Source: Magnetococcales bacterium (lineage in GTDB: Bacteria; Pseudomonadota; Magnetococcia; Magnetococcales; JADFZT01). Taken from it: a DNA stretch of 64,000 nt. The stretch is from NCBI GenBank assembly GCA_015232395.1, contig JADFZT010000007.1, positions 1-64,000 of the forward strand. Reading direction: 5' to 3'. Shown here in pieces: positions 52,248-61,120 of the stretch; the first letter of the stretch is position 1; each line of letters begins with the position of its first letter. Made by a program: the position numbers and the translations under genes. Under the pieces are notes generated by a model. That model worked only from the letters and a program-made list of their open reading frames with translations, did not search any database and had not been told where the DNA came from.

Positions 52248-53859
52248 GGCTATTCTCCAGACACGATTTTGGCAACCGAATGACCATTTCCGCTCCTGTG
52301 TTGAGCCCCCGGCTTTCAGCATGAATCGAACCGTTCAGGGATTGGATGAAAGTGGCCGCCGAATGCAATCCATAGCCGGTCCCACGGTTTTTGGTTGTGA
52401 AACCAAAGGAAAAAATATTTTCCAGCTGTTCGTGGGCAATGCCTTGGCCATTGTCTACCACCCGAATTTCCAAACCGTTGGAGTCGGACTGGGCGGTGAT
52501 TTGTATCAAACCTTCCACCGTCTCGGAGCGTCTACGCTCCAAGATGGATTCAGCACTGTTTTTGACCAGGTTGACTAGAAACTGCACCATTTGGCTGCGT
52601 GGCATATTGAGTTCATACAGGGATAAATCGGTGCTGATCTGCGTGCGAATTTGGTGTTTGTCCAAGTGGTCCAGTTGTAGCCGCAGGGCATTGTCCACCA
52701 GTTCCGCCAAGTTGAAACGGGAACTGTGAATGGCTGGTTGGGCCGTTTCCTGGTGTATTTTGATGATTTCTGAAATGTGGTTCACACCCTGCTGAATGGT
52801 CTGGGATTCCTTGCTGAAGAGGCCGGCCCCCAAATGTTTCAAGCGCTCACCGACCTCAACGAGCACCCCTTCCAAAGCATTCAATATATTGTGATCGCTC
52901 TCCCCCTGTTGCCTCTTATTGACCAATAACGTATTGAAATCCATAAAAATAGCCGCCATTTTTTCCAATTCCCGGCTGGCCGTCACCATTTTTTCCGCCC
53001 GATGGGAAATACTCATGATGGCATTGCCGATATTGTGGAGGATGGCCACGCTCATTTCAGCCACACCTGATTGGAATGAGGCAAAATGCTCCTGCTGCTC
53101 CAGACGGCGGCGTTCGGTAATGTCCCGGATGACACCGACGAAATAGCGTTTGCCTGCCCGGCTCCAGGTGGTGAGGGACATTTCCATGGGAAAAATTTGA
53201 CCATTTTTCCGCTGGCCTTCCAGTTCCAACACCTGGCCTGCCAGATTGCTGTGTCCGGATTGGCTGACACGCCTAAGCCCTTCGCTGTGGGACAGGCGGT
53301 ATTTTTCCGGCATGAGCATCGTCACCGGTTGGTTGAAAACCTCCGACTCCCCGTAACCGAAAACCTCTTCAGCCCCCAGGTTCCAAAACAGGATACAACC
53401 GGTTTCATCGGCGGTGATGATGGCCTCATTGACCGAGTTGACGATAAACCGCAACTCCTCACTGTTGGCCCGGATTTCTTTTTCGATGTTGTATTTGTGC
53501 AGGGCGATTTCGATGTTGGATTTTAATTCCCGGGAATCAAACGGCTTGAGCAGGTAACCGTAGGGTTCGGTCAACTTGGCACGGGCGAGGGTCTGCTTGT
53601 CGGTGTGGGCGGTGAGGTAGACGATGGGTATGTCCTGGTTGGCCCGAATTCGAGTGGCGGCTTCTATACCATCCATTTTTCCCTTGAGCCGGATATCCAT
53701 GAGAACCAGTTTGGGGTGGCTTTTCATGGCCAGAGTGACCGCCTCCTCACCGGTTTCCACCACTCCGGCGACGTGGTAACCAAGATCCAATAGCGACTCC
53801 TCAAGGGCCATGGCTGTGATCCCTTCATCTTCCACCACCAGGATTCCGTCACCGTTCAT
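52216..53859 (-). CDS. REC-PAS-histidine kinase
   Basis: A 547-residue soluble protein. The N-terminal receiver has Asp55 in LVLMDIRLKG; PAS follows (about 140-260, ending FVGVIRDITERRRLE). The kinase has phosphoacceptor His in ILHNIGNAI, N box LVKNSAES, VVDNGQGI and GTGYGLHSA. A kinase that starts with a receiver can be switched by another kinase, probably the one encoded just upstream. No membrane helix. Confidence 0.92.
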   Translation of the reverse strand: MNGDGILVVEDEGITAMALEESLLDLGYHVAGVVETGEEAVTLAMKSHPKLVLMDIRLKGKMDGIEAATRIRANQDIPIVYLTAHTDKQTLARAKLTEPYGYLLKPFDSRELKSNIEIALHKYNIEKEIRANSEELRFIVNSVNEAIITADETGCILFWNLGAEEVFGYGESEVFNQPVTMLMPEKYRLSHSEGLRRVSQSGHSNLAGQVLELEGQRKNGQIFPMEMSLTTWSRAGKRYFVGVIRDITERRRLEQQEHFASFQSGVAEMSVAILHNIGNAIMSISHRAEKMVTASRELEKMAAIFMDFNTLLVNKRQQGESDHNILNALEGVLVEVGERLKHLGAGLFSKESQTIQQGVNHISEIIKIHQETAQPAIHSSRFNLAELVDNALRLQLDHLDKHQIRTQISTDLSLYELNMPRSQMVQFLVNLVKNSAESILERRRSETVEGLIQITAQSDSNGLEIRVVDNGQGIAHEQLENIFSFGFTTKNRGTGYGLHSAATFIQSLNGSIHAESRGLNTGAEMVIRLPKSCLENSHDKPKRVGGR

Positions 53860-53861
53860 GG

Positions 53862-55889
53862 TTACCTCCCCAAATATCGCACCCTGACCCGTGTTCCAGG
53901 CTGATTATTTTTCCAATTCACCTCACCATTTAACTGCCGGACCAACGTTTTCACCAGCTGGATACCCAGAGAACCATCCCTGGGACTATCTAAGTCAAAG
54001 TCGAAACCCGAGCCATTGTCGATCACCGTCATGTCGATCCAGTTGTTGATTATCTGGCAGAGCAGGATTTTTATCGTCCCACCCTTTTTATTAAAAGCAT
54101 GTTTGAGGCTGTTGGAGATCAACTCATTGAGGATCAGGCCGCAGGGAATGGCCTGTTCTATCTTGAGAAATACGGGCGACAAAGTCAGCTTGAGGCGGAT
54201 ATTTTTTTCCTTGGCGCCATAGGAAAGAAAAAGGTTTGTTGCCAATTCCTGTATATAGTCGGCCAGATTAACCCGGCTCAAATTTTCGGAACGATAGAGG
54301 CGCTCATGGATTTGAGCCATGGAGCGTATGCGGTCACGGCTGGCTTCCAGAGCTGCCAAGGCGTTTTTTTTGGAGGCTTTCTTTTTTTTCAGGCGGCTGG
54401 CCTGAAGTTGCAGCAATCCGGAAATGATTTGAATGTTGTTTTTGACCCGGTGGTGCACTTCCTTGAGCAAGGCCTCTTTTTCTGCCAATGAGCGTTGGGT
54501 CTCTTCCTGAATTCTCATCCGGTCGGATATGTCGCTGAAATTGACTACAAAACCGATATTTTTTCCGTAGCGCAAAATGGGGTAGGAGTGAAACTCCACT
54601 GGGAAATGGGTGCCGTTTTTGCGAAAAAAAATCTCCCCATCACCATGGATACCGGTCGCTTTGGAAATGGGATCGAGGATGGGACAATCCTTGACTGGAT
54701 GATGTGGACCGTTACGGGTGGTGCAGTGAATGAGTTGATGGGCATTTTTTCCCAAAAGTTCGCCAGGAGAATCATAGCCCAACAGCTTCAGGCAGGCGCG
54801 GTTGACCAAGGTAAAGTTACCGTGGAGATCCGTTTCAAAAATACCCTCTCCCGTCGCTTCCAGCAGAAGCCGTATTTTTTCTTCCCGCTCCCGGATAATT
54901 GTTTCGGCTTTTTTGTGTTTGGTGATGTCCCGCCAACTGGAGCGGCTGTAGTGGATGTGGCCCTGCCTGTCCCGAACACTGGTAACGTTGAGAATGACCC
55001 AAAGTTTGGAGCCATCTTTGGTCCGAAAAACAAGTTCGGCGTTCTGGACACTGCCGGTCGTTTGAAACTGCTTGAAAATTTCCCGGGATTTATTGCGGCA
55101 GCTCGGATGATAGAGATCAAATATGGGGTGATGGATGATCTCTTCCTTGGAAAACCCCGTTTTGTCGATCAGGGTTTGGTTGCATCGGACAATGTGAGTG
55201 GTTTTGGAATCCACCGACGCAAGCATGTCCGGCGCATTGTCATAGAGATCCTGGTAGAGCCGTTCAGATTCGAGAATTTTTTCTTTGGAGCGTTTATTGC
55301 GGATGGCAATGGCGAAAAGTTCAGCGATCCGGCTGACATTTTTCAGACAATAATGATCGTAGGGATGGTCGGCATTGGCCAGTCCGATTTGGCCCACCAA
55401 CTCACCGCCGATGATAACCGGAACCGAAAGGTAGCGCTCGATGGGGATATGCCCTTCGGGGGTTCCCCCTGATGAGGGGTGGTTTTGGGGATCATTGGTA
55501 AAAAAACCCTGCCGTGTGTTCAGGGAGACGCCCCAAAGCTTCGGGAAGGTAAGGTCTGGATCTGGAGGAAAAACGATCTTGTCTTTGAGTGCAGTAATGG
55601 AGCACTCCCGGCCCATCATGTCGGTGAGGGTATGGGCGACCAGATCTTTGGTATCAGGATCGATCTCACCGACATATCCGTGTCTGCTTGCGGAAACTTT
55701 GAGGGAAACCTCCAGCACTTTGCCAGCCATGGCTTCGATGGTGAAGTCATCAGACATCAGGTGGCGGGATAGTGTAGCCAGGGCGTTACTGATTTTCAGC
55801 TCAAGGCTCAACCTGTTGCCAGCATCTCTGCGATCAGGCAGCTCAGCTGTCGTAAGAAAAGCAGCGGTATCGGGGGAGTCAAGCGACAT
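53862..55889 (-). CDS. GAF-PAS-PAS sensor histidine kinase (HisKA_2)
   Basis: A 675-residue cytoplasmic kinase. It has an N-terminal GAF-like domain (about 30-195), PAS (about 205-325), PAS (about 335-460), then a HisKA_2 domain with His in EVHHRVKNNIQIISGLLQLQ and an HATPase with NELISNSLKHAF and DNGSGF. It is the first gene of the seven-gene minus-strand unit and follows the next gene's start by two bases, so is coupled. No output receiver is fused. Confidence 0.93.
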   Translation of the reverse strand: MSLDSPDTAAFLTTAELPDRRDAGNRLSLELKISNALATLSRHLMSDDFTIEAMAGKVLEVSLKVSASRHGYVGEIDPDTKDLVAHTLTDMMGRECSITALKDKIVFPPDPDLTFPKLWGVSLNTRQGFFTNDPQNHPSSGGTPEGHIPIERYLSVPVIIGGELVGQIGLANADHPYDHYCLKNVSRIAELFAIAIRNKRSKEKILESERLYQDLYDNAPDMLASVDSKTTHIVRCNQTLIDKTGFSKEEIIHHPIFDLYHPSCRNKSREIFKQFQTTGSVQNAELVFRTKDGSKLWVILNVTSVRDRQGHIHYSRSSWRDITKHKKAETIIREREEKIRLLLEATGEGIFETDLHGNFTLVNRACLKLLGYDSPGELLGKNAHQLIHCTTRNGPHHPVKDCPILDPISKATGIHGDGEIFFRKNGTHFPVEFHSYPILRYGKNIGFVVNFSDISDRMRIQEETQRSLAEKEALLKEVHHRVKNNIQIISGLLQLQASRLKKKKASKKNALAALEASRDRIRSMAQIHERLYRSENLSRVNLADYIQELATNLFLSYGAKEKNIRLKLTLSPVFLKIEQAIPCGLILNELISNSLKHAFNKKGGTIKILLCQIINNWIDMTVIDNGSGFDFDLDSPRDGSLGIQLVKTLVRQLNGEVNWKNNQPGTRVRVRYLGR

Positions 55890-56662
55890 GGCCTCTGTCC
55901 AGAAATGATGACCGTTCGTCCCTTCCTAGGACAAACTGTCCCCTTAACGATGACCGGTCCACTTCGTGACCGGCGGCCTTCACTGGACATTTTTTTTAGA
56001 GTTTAAGTAATTTGAGTATTGTGAAAACAGAAAAGTTCCAAACGTCATGGATGTTCGTGCCGCTTGGAGAGTGTGACCTTACCCAATTCCCGAGGTATGT
56101 GGTTGGAATACGGATCGGGGCAGACGGAAAAAAATTCATCCTGCCAGTTTCACCATGTTGTGGGGTTACGATTGAAATGACATAGAAGAAAAGAAGGAAA
56201 AAACCAAAAAAAGTCAAAAAAATCCAGCATTTGTCCATTTTCCCGTGCCATTCCATGCGGCCTGGGATTTTGGACGGATTGGCCGGATTTTGTGCGTTTG
56301 GTCCACTTGGTTTGGCATTTTTGGGCGGGAAGGGGTGCGTTTTGGGCGGGTTTTGGGTGTTGGGGGGGGTGGGGCGGTCAAAAGAGCCTCAGAGTGGCGG
56401 TGTATCAGGGGTTTCGGTTGGTTTTGGTGTGCGTGCCTGGGGCTTTGGTGGGGGGGGGTGGGTGAGCGTGTAAGGGGTTTTTTCTTTCTCGGATGCTTTG
56501 GAAGTCCGGCACCACCCGCCATCCGAGTTAATGCAGTGTATTGATATCTATACTAAAAACACTAATTTCCACCCCAGGTGTCTATTTTTTCTTCTCGGAT
56601 GGCCGTCTGGGGTGTCTATTTGAGGCTTGTCGGTAGCTATCGCCCGCTTTTCTCGGACGCTA
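55890..56662. other. Long gene-free region before prophage
   Basis: About 770 bases without a convincing gene. It should contain the promoter of the signalling operon (55890-56100) and, further right, G-rich sequence whose open frames give only low-complexity translation. The repeats described at 56486 are the one clear signal. The left end of the Mu-like prophage probably falls in 56250-56660. Confidence 0.5.
56486..56659. repeat. Repeated TTCTCGGAYG motif, candidate phage end sites
   Basis: TTCTCGGATG occurs at 56486 and 56592, TTCTCGGACG at 56650, and the inverse CATCCGAG at 56520. A second motif, GGTGTCTATTT, occurs near 56577 and 56611. Clusters of short direct repeats near a Mu-like phage end are usually transposase-binding sites. 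Confidence 0.4.
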
Positions 56663-56878
56663 TTATTTGGTCACCTTCTTCACCGTCACGCCTAGCGGGC
56701 TGGGCGAGCCCACCACAATCGGTGGGACCCACTTCACCCTCAATTTTCGCTTCTCCGGCTGGGAGCGTGGGCCGGTCCAGAAGCCGTGCCAGTGCGCGCG
56801 GCAGCCGCTGGATTCAGAAATAGACGGCTTATGGGGTTTCGATAGCTGGATACGGCGGGGGATACATCCCCGTCCTGA
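56663..56878 (-). pseudogene. C-terminal fragment with HWHxFWTGPR motif
   Basis: A minus-strand frame without a start codon (upstream stop near 56879) encodes GCRAHWHGFWTGPRSQP then LRVKWVPPIVVG. The RxHWHxxWxGP...WxPPI pattern is the C-terminal signature of a family that includes AcrVA2-like proteins. It overlaps the end of the next gene in another frame, so either the two were one gene and a frameshift has split them, or it is a remnant. Confidence 0.5.
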
Positions 56879-57380
56879 TCAGGAACGCAAACCAGGATGC
56901 CCAGGGGATTCCGTGGTGATTTTTCGCTGTTGCCGGGTCAGACTCCCACTTTTTCCACTGCGAAAGGTTTTTTCCTACCAATTCAGCGGCTCCCTGTTTT
57001 GTCAGCCCGGCCACCTTGACAGACCCCTTGAGTTGCCACCTGGTCGGGCCTGTCCACCCCTCCTCTGGGGTGGCCCAGATCATTTTGTGGCGCTCCGGGT
57101 TCTGCTCTCTGGGGCCGCTCCAATCGCTATCCGTGCGAAAATACGCCCCGGGCAATCCCGGGATGTCGCTGGTGAGTTTGATCGAGCCGGGGTCGCCCCT
57201 CCTGACGCTCCGGACAGCATGGAAGTAAGCGGTCTCCGCCTCTAGGGGGGTCTCCGGGTAGAAAAAGCCTCTTTCCATCTGGCCGAACGTGGCTTGCCCC
57301 GCGCCAGGGCCTCTGGTTGCAAAGTTGACCTTTAGGGGGAAATGCCAAACTTCGCCGCCAAATTTTATCCAGAAACGCAT
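56829..57380 (-). CDS. Phage protein with C-terminal HTH-like region
   Basis: A 183-residue protein. The C-terminal 65 residues (GLTKQGAAELVGKNLSQWKKWES then IPWASWFAFLIRTG) look like a Cro/XRE helix-turn-helix of the kind found in short phage regulators. The N-terminal part is not recognised. AGGGAT precedes the start. It is read with the gene upstream of it. Any DNA target is unknown. Confidence 0.6.
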   Translation of the reverse strand: MRFWIKFGGEVWHFPLKVNFATRGPGAGQATFGQMERGFFYPETPLEAETAYFHAVRSVRRGDPGSIKLTSDIPGLPGAYFRTDSDWSGPREQNPERHKMIWATPEEGWTGPTRWQLKGSVKVAGLTKQGAAELVGKNLSQWKKWESDPATAKNHHGIPWASWFAFLIRTGMYPPPYPAIETP

Positions 57381-57436
57381 GTCGATCCCTCTGGTTTGAG
57401 GTTTGCCGGGATACGCTCCCGGCGGGCGGCTACCGA

Positions 57437-57772
57437 TTAAAATTCCGCTTCATCCCAGTCGCCATTTTCACTCGCCTGAAGCAGCATCGCCTCCTCGGCA
57501 ATCCAGCCAGAGGGGAGATTGTCGAGAGTCATGGCGCGGCGAAACTCGCCAACGTCGTGTGACACGCGGCGGTCGTATCCCTCGGAAACCCACGCGTCCC
57601 GCTCGGCTCTGGAGGTGAACGAATAGAGCGCACCAGCGATGCGGGTGTTGTCTGTCAGGTCCTCGTGGATGCTGTGCTGATTTTCGAGTCGGTGGGTCAG
57701 GCTGGAAATCTGGCTCGAGTCGGCGGTGGTCTGGGTTCCGTCAAGGTAAGTAAAGGCGTAGGACTTGGCCAT
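57437..57772 (-). CDS. Hypothetical protein
   Basis: A 111-residue acidic soluble protein (start MAKSYAFTYLDGTQT) with no recognised domain. It is first in a two-gene minus-strand unit. A good AGGAG lies before the start, and a 10-bp dyad (57827-57851) lies 55 bases upstream. Confidence 0.7.
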   Translation of the reverse strand: MAKSYAFTYLDGTQTTADSSQISSLTHRLENQHSIHEDLTDNTRIAGALYSFTSRAERDAWVSEGYDRRVSHDVGEFRRAMTLDNLPSGWIAEEAMLLQASENGDWDEAEF

Positions 57773-57826
57773 CTGTCTTCTCCTCGTAAGGTGTCGATCT
57801 GGGGAACTCCCTGATCTGTTGAAATA

Positions 57827-57851
57827 AGTTTAGCTCGTTTTGAGCTAAACT
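57827..57851. promoter_or_regulatory. Perfect 10-bp dyad, possible operator
   Basis: AGTTTAGCTC and GAGCTAAACT flank a 5-base spacer. It is placed in the upstream region of the 57772 gene, where a repressor site would be expected. No T run makes it a terminator. It could be bound by the prophage repressor or an HTH protein of the cluster. Confidence 0.45.
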
Positions 57852-57970
57852 ATCAAGGGGAAAATGATGGGAGAGGTGTTTTTTTTGAGTGGGTTGTTTT
57901 TTAGCCCCGCCCGAGCCGTTTCCATCTGCACAGACGCACCCAGGGTGAAAACCCCACTTTAGATTGGGCC

Positions 57971-57997
57971 AAAAAAAACCCGCCAAAGCGGGGCGGG
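57971..57997 (-). terminator. Intrinsic terminator
   Basis: On minus: a six-base-pair stem (CCCGCC/GGCGGG, seven-base loop) followed by eight T. It closes the minus-strand group ending at 58124 and separates it from the 57772 unit. The 350-base gap 57773-58123 contains this, the dyad and no gene. Confidence 0.85.
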
Positions 57998-58123
57998 TGC
58001 GAGAGAGTTTTTTGTGTGTGGACAGGCCGCACCACCAACCTTTTAGAGGCAGTGCTCGTAATGGTCTGCTCACCACCATTTTGTCCACACAAACAAAATG
58101 GTCTATCCCAACCAAAGCGGGAT

Positions 58124-58489
58124 TTATGGACTCACCTGCCACACCCGGATACCCAGCCCGTGATAGCCGATGATGCCCATGAGCCGGTCCAGATATTTTT
58201 GTTCTTTCCCGGGCTTTTCCAGGATCAGCAAAATCCCCGGTTTTTTCCCGGTCATTTTGGCGTAGTGGAGAGACTGCCCCACCGCCTGGTAGAGCTTCCC
58301 GGCAAAATCCGCTTCCACCGCATACTCATCGGTGAGGCAGTCCACCCGCGTCCGATCTGCCAACCTAACCTCGGCTTCACCCCCCATCTCCTGGCACCAC
58401 CGCTCCTGATACCACGCCTCATGATGCAGCCGGGCGGCATCGGCGGGGAGGGAGAGAAAAACAAAAAAAATGAGAGCAAGCCAGCGCAT
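58124..58489 (-). CDS. Exported hypothetical protein, phage accessory
   Basis: The 121-residue protein has a signal peptide (MRWLALIFFVFLSLPADA). The segment RVDCLTDEYAVEADFAGKL then TGKKPGILLILE resembles small conserved proteins carried by plasmids and phages, and has the D...ExD..K spacing of PD-(D/E)xK folds. An exported nuclease-like fold is unusual, so function is left open. GAGGG precedes the start. Confidence 0.6.
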   Translation of the reverse strand: MRWLALIFFVFLSLPADAARLHHEAWYQERWCQEMGGEAEVRLADRTRVDCLTDEYAVEADFAGKLYQAVGQSLHYAKMTGKKPGILLILEKPGKEQKYLDRLMGIIGYHGLGIRVWQVSP

Positions 58490-58571
58490 GCCCTCATAAT
58501 ATGTAAATGATCATCTAAGATCCACAACAAACAACCAACGAGATCAAAAAAAAGACATCACCCATCGTTGG

Positions 58572-58946
58572 TTATTTTGCGGAGATTTCCGCTATCCCGT
58601 CCCGGATATGCCCGGCAGCCCTGGCGCAAGCGTCGATCACACTGCCACAGGTGGCGCACAGGGTCATCTCGGTCGCCGCCATGCGGACATGGTAATACCG
58701 GGAGCGGTGGAGCCCTTGGGACTCCTCTCTCAGTGTCTTGGCTTTAGGCAGTATGGTCCGCATTTTCCGCCCGCACCCCTTCATATCGTAGGTGCGCATG
58801 TCGGCCATGGTCAGCCCCTCTGCCAGTAGCGCCAGCTGCCCGCCCCAGATCCTGCTGGCCTTTTGCTGCTCGGTCTCGCTCCAGCTGGTGGCGGGGGCAG
58901 CCATAAGGATGGCTAGCAGGATCAAAAGTTGAGCTGTCTTTTTCAT
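58572..58946 (-). CDS. Exported hypothetical protein
   Basis: A 124-residue protein with a signal peptide (MKKTAQLLILLAILMAAPATS) and four Cys (GCGRK, LCATCGS, DACAR) that could form disulfides. No known family. It is part of the accessory block and stands two bases from the next gene, so is translated with it. Confidence 0.65.
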   Translation of the reverse strand: MKKTAQLLILLAILMAAPATSWSETEQQKASRIWGGQLALLAEGLTMADMRTYDMKGCGRKMRTILPKAKTLREESQGLHRSRYYHVRMAATEMTLCATCGSVIDACARAAGHIRDGIAEISAK

Positions 58947-58948
58947 GG

Positions 58949-59614
58949 CTATCCCTGACCCTCTTTCCAGTCACTGCAAAGAATGGCGTCATGCTGCCCG
59001 GCTTCAGCGTAAAATTCATTTCCAATCTGCATGTGCCGCACTTCGTGTTTTCTGGGACGAAAGCTTTTGTTTCTGTGATAGGCAAAGGCGAATCCTGGAA
59101 TTGGGTGGCCGGTTTTGTGCTTCTTTTGAATGAAAATTTCATCCATCAACCTCCCTCCCGCCTCCGGTTGAACTTTGCCCCGTAAAGAAAAATAAACTTC
59201 ATCTACCGCATCAATCGTATCGCCTCTCATCAGGCCGGATTCATTAATCACGTATCTTCTTTTAAAGTAGTAATGAATGTTCTTGAGGGTTGCGTTGTGC
59301 TGGTGTATTTCAATATCCGGGTGAATGCGGTGAATCGCATCCATCAACTTGTCGACATTATGCCCAAACTTCCGAGCTTTTTTTTCAGCAACCTTAAAGT
59401 GTTCCTCCAAATTTGAGGGTTCCTCGGGAAATTCAGATAATTTATTTTGCAATATCAGTAACTTAAAAAGCTGCTCAACACCCAGCCAAAGCAAGTTGCA
59501 AGCGCCACCATAAAACCAGTTAAACCACAAGCACCTGCCTTCAATATAGTTTTTATCGGCTTGGTTCAACCAAGAGCCCAAAACAGAGCAAGATTTGAAG
59601 CATTTTTTATTCAC
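58949..59614 (-). CDS. Hypothetical protein, AT-rich gene
   Basis: A 221-residue helical protein. The N-terminal GACNLLWLGVEQLFKLLIL and KFGHNVDKLMDAI segments faintly resemble HEPN folds, but no RxxxxH nuclease motif is certain. Base composition is more AT-rich than surrounding genes, pointing to recent acquisition. Start is GTG 59614 with AGAGGTG upstream. Confidence 0.6.
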   Translation of the reverse strand: MNKKCFKSCSVLGSWLNQADKNYIEGRCLWFNWFYGGACNLLWLGVEQLFKLLILQNKLSEFPEEPSNLEEHFKVAEKKARKFGHNVDKLMDAIHRIHPDIEIHQHNATLKNIHYYFKRRYVINESGLMRGDTIDAVDEVYFSLRGKVQPEAGGRLMDEIFIQKKHKTGHPIPGFAFAYHRNKSFRPRKHEVRHMQIGNEFYAEAGQHDAILCSDWKEGQG

Positions 59615-59623
59615 AACACCTCT

Positions 59624-59983
59624 CTAAAAAAACCTCAACTCAAACAAGTTCCACGTCTTTCCTTGATCCATTGTCTTGGTTTTGCAATTCCACTGCTCTT
59701 TTACAGTCGCTCCAAACTCGTTTTGAGCGTTCACCTTGCCCGTCACATCCCACCCATACCCCCCTTCAACATGAAACGTCGGTGTGAGATAATCGTATGG
59801 AAATTCAGCAGAGTCTGGATTTTTCAGCTTTTGCTTGACAAAGGTTTGGCAGGCTGTGATTGCTTCGACTGCGCGCGGCCCCTTCTTGCTGAAAAAGATT
59901 TGACCAATCATTGAGGTTGCCACAAGCAAAAGCACAGCCACCCCCAACAAACCACCAACACTAAAACCTTTTTTTCTGGCCAT
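59624..59983 (-). CDS. Single-TM hypothetical protein
   Basis: 119 residues with an N-terminal membrane helix (about 10-30) and a small outer domain containing CQTFVKQKLKNPDSAEFP and KVNAQNEFGA, a pattern found in small proteins of phages and enterobacteria (VDAQNSFGA family). No function known. It sits 9 bases upstream of the GTG-started gene. Confidence 0.65.
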   Translation of the reverse strand: MARKKGFSVGGLLGVAVLLLVATSMIGQIFFSKKGPRAVEAITACQTFVKQKLKNPDSAEFPYDYLTPTFHVEGGYGWDVTGKVNAQNEFGATVKEQWNCKTKTMDQGKTWNLFELRFF

Positions 59984-60070
59984 TAATTAAGCTCCTGTCA
60001 AGATACCCCAATAATTATTTTATTGCATGCAAAGTATCAAAAAATCAATCCTGCAATCAACCAAATTTTT

Positions 60071-60442
60071 TTAGCCTTTCGACTCCTCCACCAACACCCC
60101 CACCGCCTCCCCATACTGCCCTCTGGTGATCTCGCTCGCCTTCCGCACCCCCAACCGCCGATGCACCCGCGCCCACACCCCCTGCCACGGCTGCCCCGTC
60201 CGCTTCACCACCCCCATCACCATCAGCGACAGGCTCTCCCTCTGCTCCGGGGTGATGGGGCTCAAGAGTTGCGCCTCAATCCGCTCCAGCTCCCCCCGCA
60301 CCCGCACCGCTTCCGCCCGATAGTACCCCCCCATCCCGAGAGCCCCCAGCAGGCCCCCTATATAGAGTAGTGTCAGCAGCGTATTTTTTTTGGGCCTTTT
60401 CCGGCTGGCCTGGAGTAAATTTTTCAGCTCTGTGTCTGGCAT
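60071..60442 (-). CDS. TM protein with ORF6C-like region
   Basis: A 123-residue protein with one membrane helix (about 22-42). The C-terminal ITPEQRESLSLMVMG then PWQGVWARVHRRLGVRKASEI resembles the ORF6C domain of phage regulators. The start MPDTELK is preceded by GGGGGGC; ATG 60457 five codons earlier is less likely. Confidence 0.6.
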   Translation of the reverse strand: MPDTELKNLLQASRKRPKKNTLLTLLYIGGLLGALGMGGYYRAEAVRVRGELERIEAQLLSPITPEQRESLSLMVMGVVKRTGQPWQGVWARVHRRLGVRKASEITRGQYGEAVGVLVEESKG

Positions 60443-60530
60443 AATAAAGCCCCCCATGGGATCAAATTCCCCTCATCCCAGGGAGCCTACCACATCCGTC
60501 AAGACCTTTTTCGTGGGGCCGGGAAAAAGG

Positions 60531-60998
60531 TCAGCTCGCCAGCTCAAAAAGCTCCCGCATCTCCTCAAGGTCCACCACCGCTCCCCCCGCCTTTCCCCCC
60601 TCCGCCCGCCTTCTCTCCACCGCTCGTTTGCACAGCGCCACCACCAGCGGCCGCATGGCCCCCGCCCGGATATCCGAGCCTTCCCCCTTCAGGTGGCCCT
60701 CCACCGCATCCATCGCCTGGATGATCATCGCCGCGTCAATCTCCGGATAACCCGGTATCGAGCCGTCGCCGGGGCGGGGCGTCTCTTCTTCGCCCGCCCG
60801 CATCGACCCCTCTCCGGTGGCAAGCCACAATAAATTTAGCTCGGATGCCTGGGCGACTGCGATAAGTTTAGACAGTGAGGGCTCCCCTTTTCCGGCCAAA
60901 TAGTGGCGGATAGCTGTGTCTGAGATGCCTGTTTTCCTGGCAAAACTTCTCAAGCTGTCTTTCCCTATAGCTATTTTGATCCGCTCAGAAAATGTCAC
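60531..60998 (-). CDS. Prophage XRE-type repressor
   Basis: A 155-residue protein with an N-terminal helix-turn-helix (SLRSFARKTGISDTAIRHYL). An E-rich linker and a helical C-terminus follow that lacks the LexA Ser/Lys pair. Its divergent orientation to the Ner-like gene is the Mu c/ner arrangement, so it is probably the lysogeny repressor of the early promoter. Start is GTG 60998. Confidence 0.83.
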   Translation of the reverse strand: MTFSERIKIAIGKDSLRSFARKTGISDTAIRHYLAGKGEPSLSKLIAVAQASELNLLWLATGEGSMRAGEEETPRPGDGSIPGYPEIDAAMIIQAMDAVEGHLKGEGSDIRAGAMRPLVVALCKRAVERRRAEGGKAGGAVVDLEEMRELFELAS

Positions 60999-61120
60999 AT
61001 CTAACCCCGTGGCGAAAAATAGTCACCGCCAATGCAATAAATATGTTTACAGTGCAACAAATGTGTGGCATATCTATATCCAACATTTCATTTAGACATG
61101 ATCATTCGGGACTCAAGCTG

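Noticed and set aside
56245-56544. Gly/Trp-rich plus-strand frame and Pro-rich minus frame
   Set aside because: Both come from a G-rich stretch and have no domain or ribosome site.
57741-58142. 133-residue minus-strand frame
   Set aside because: It passes through a strong intrinsic terminator and the dyad and overlaps a better gene start at 57772.
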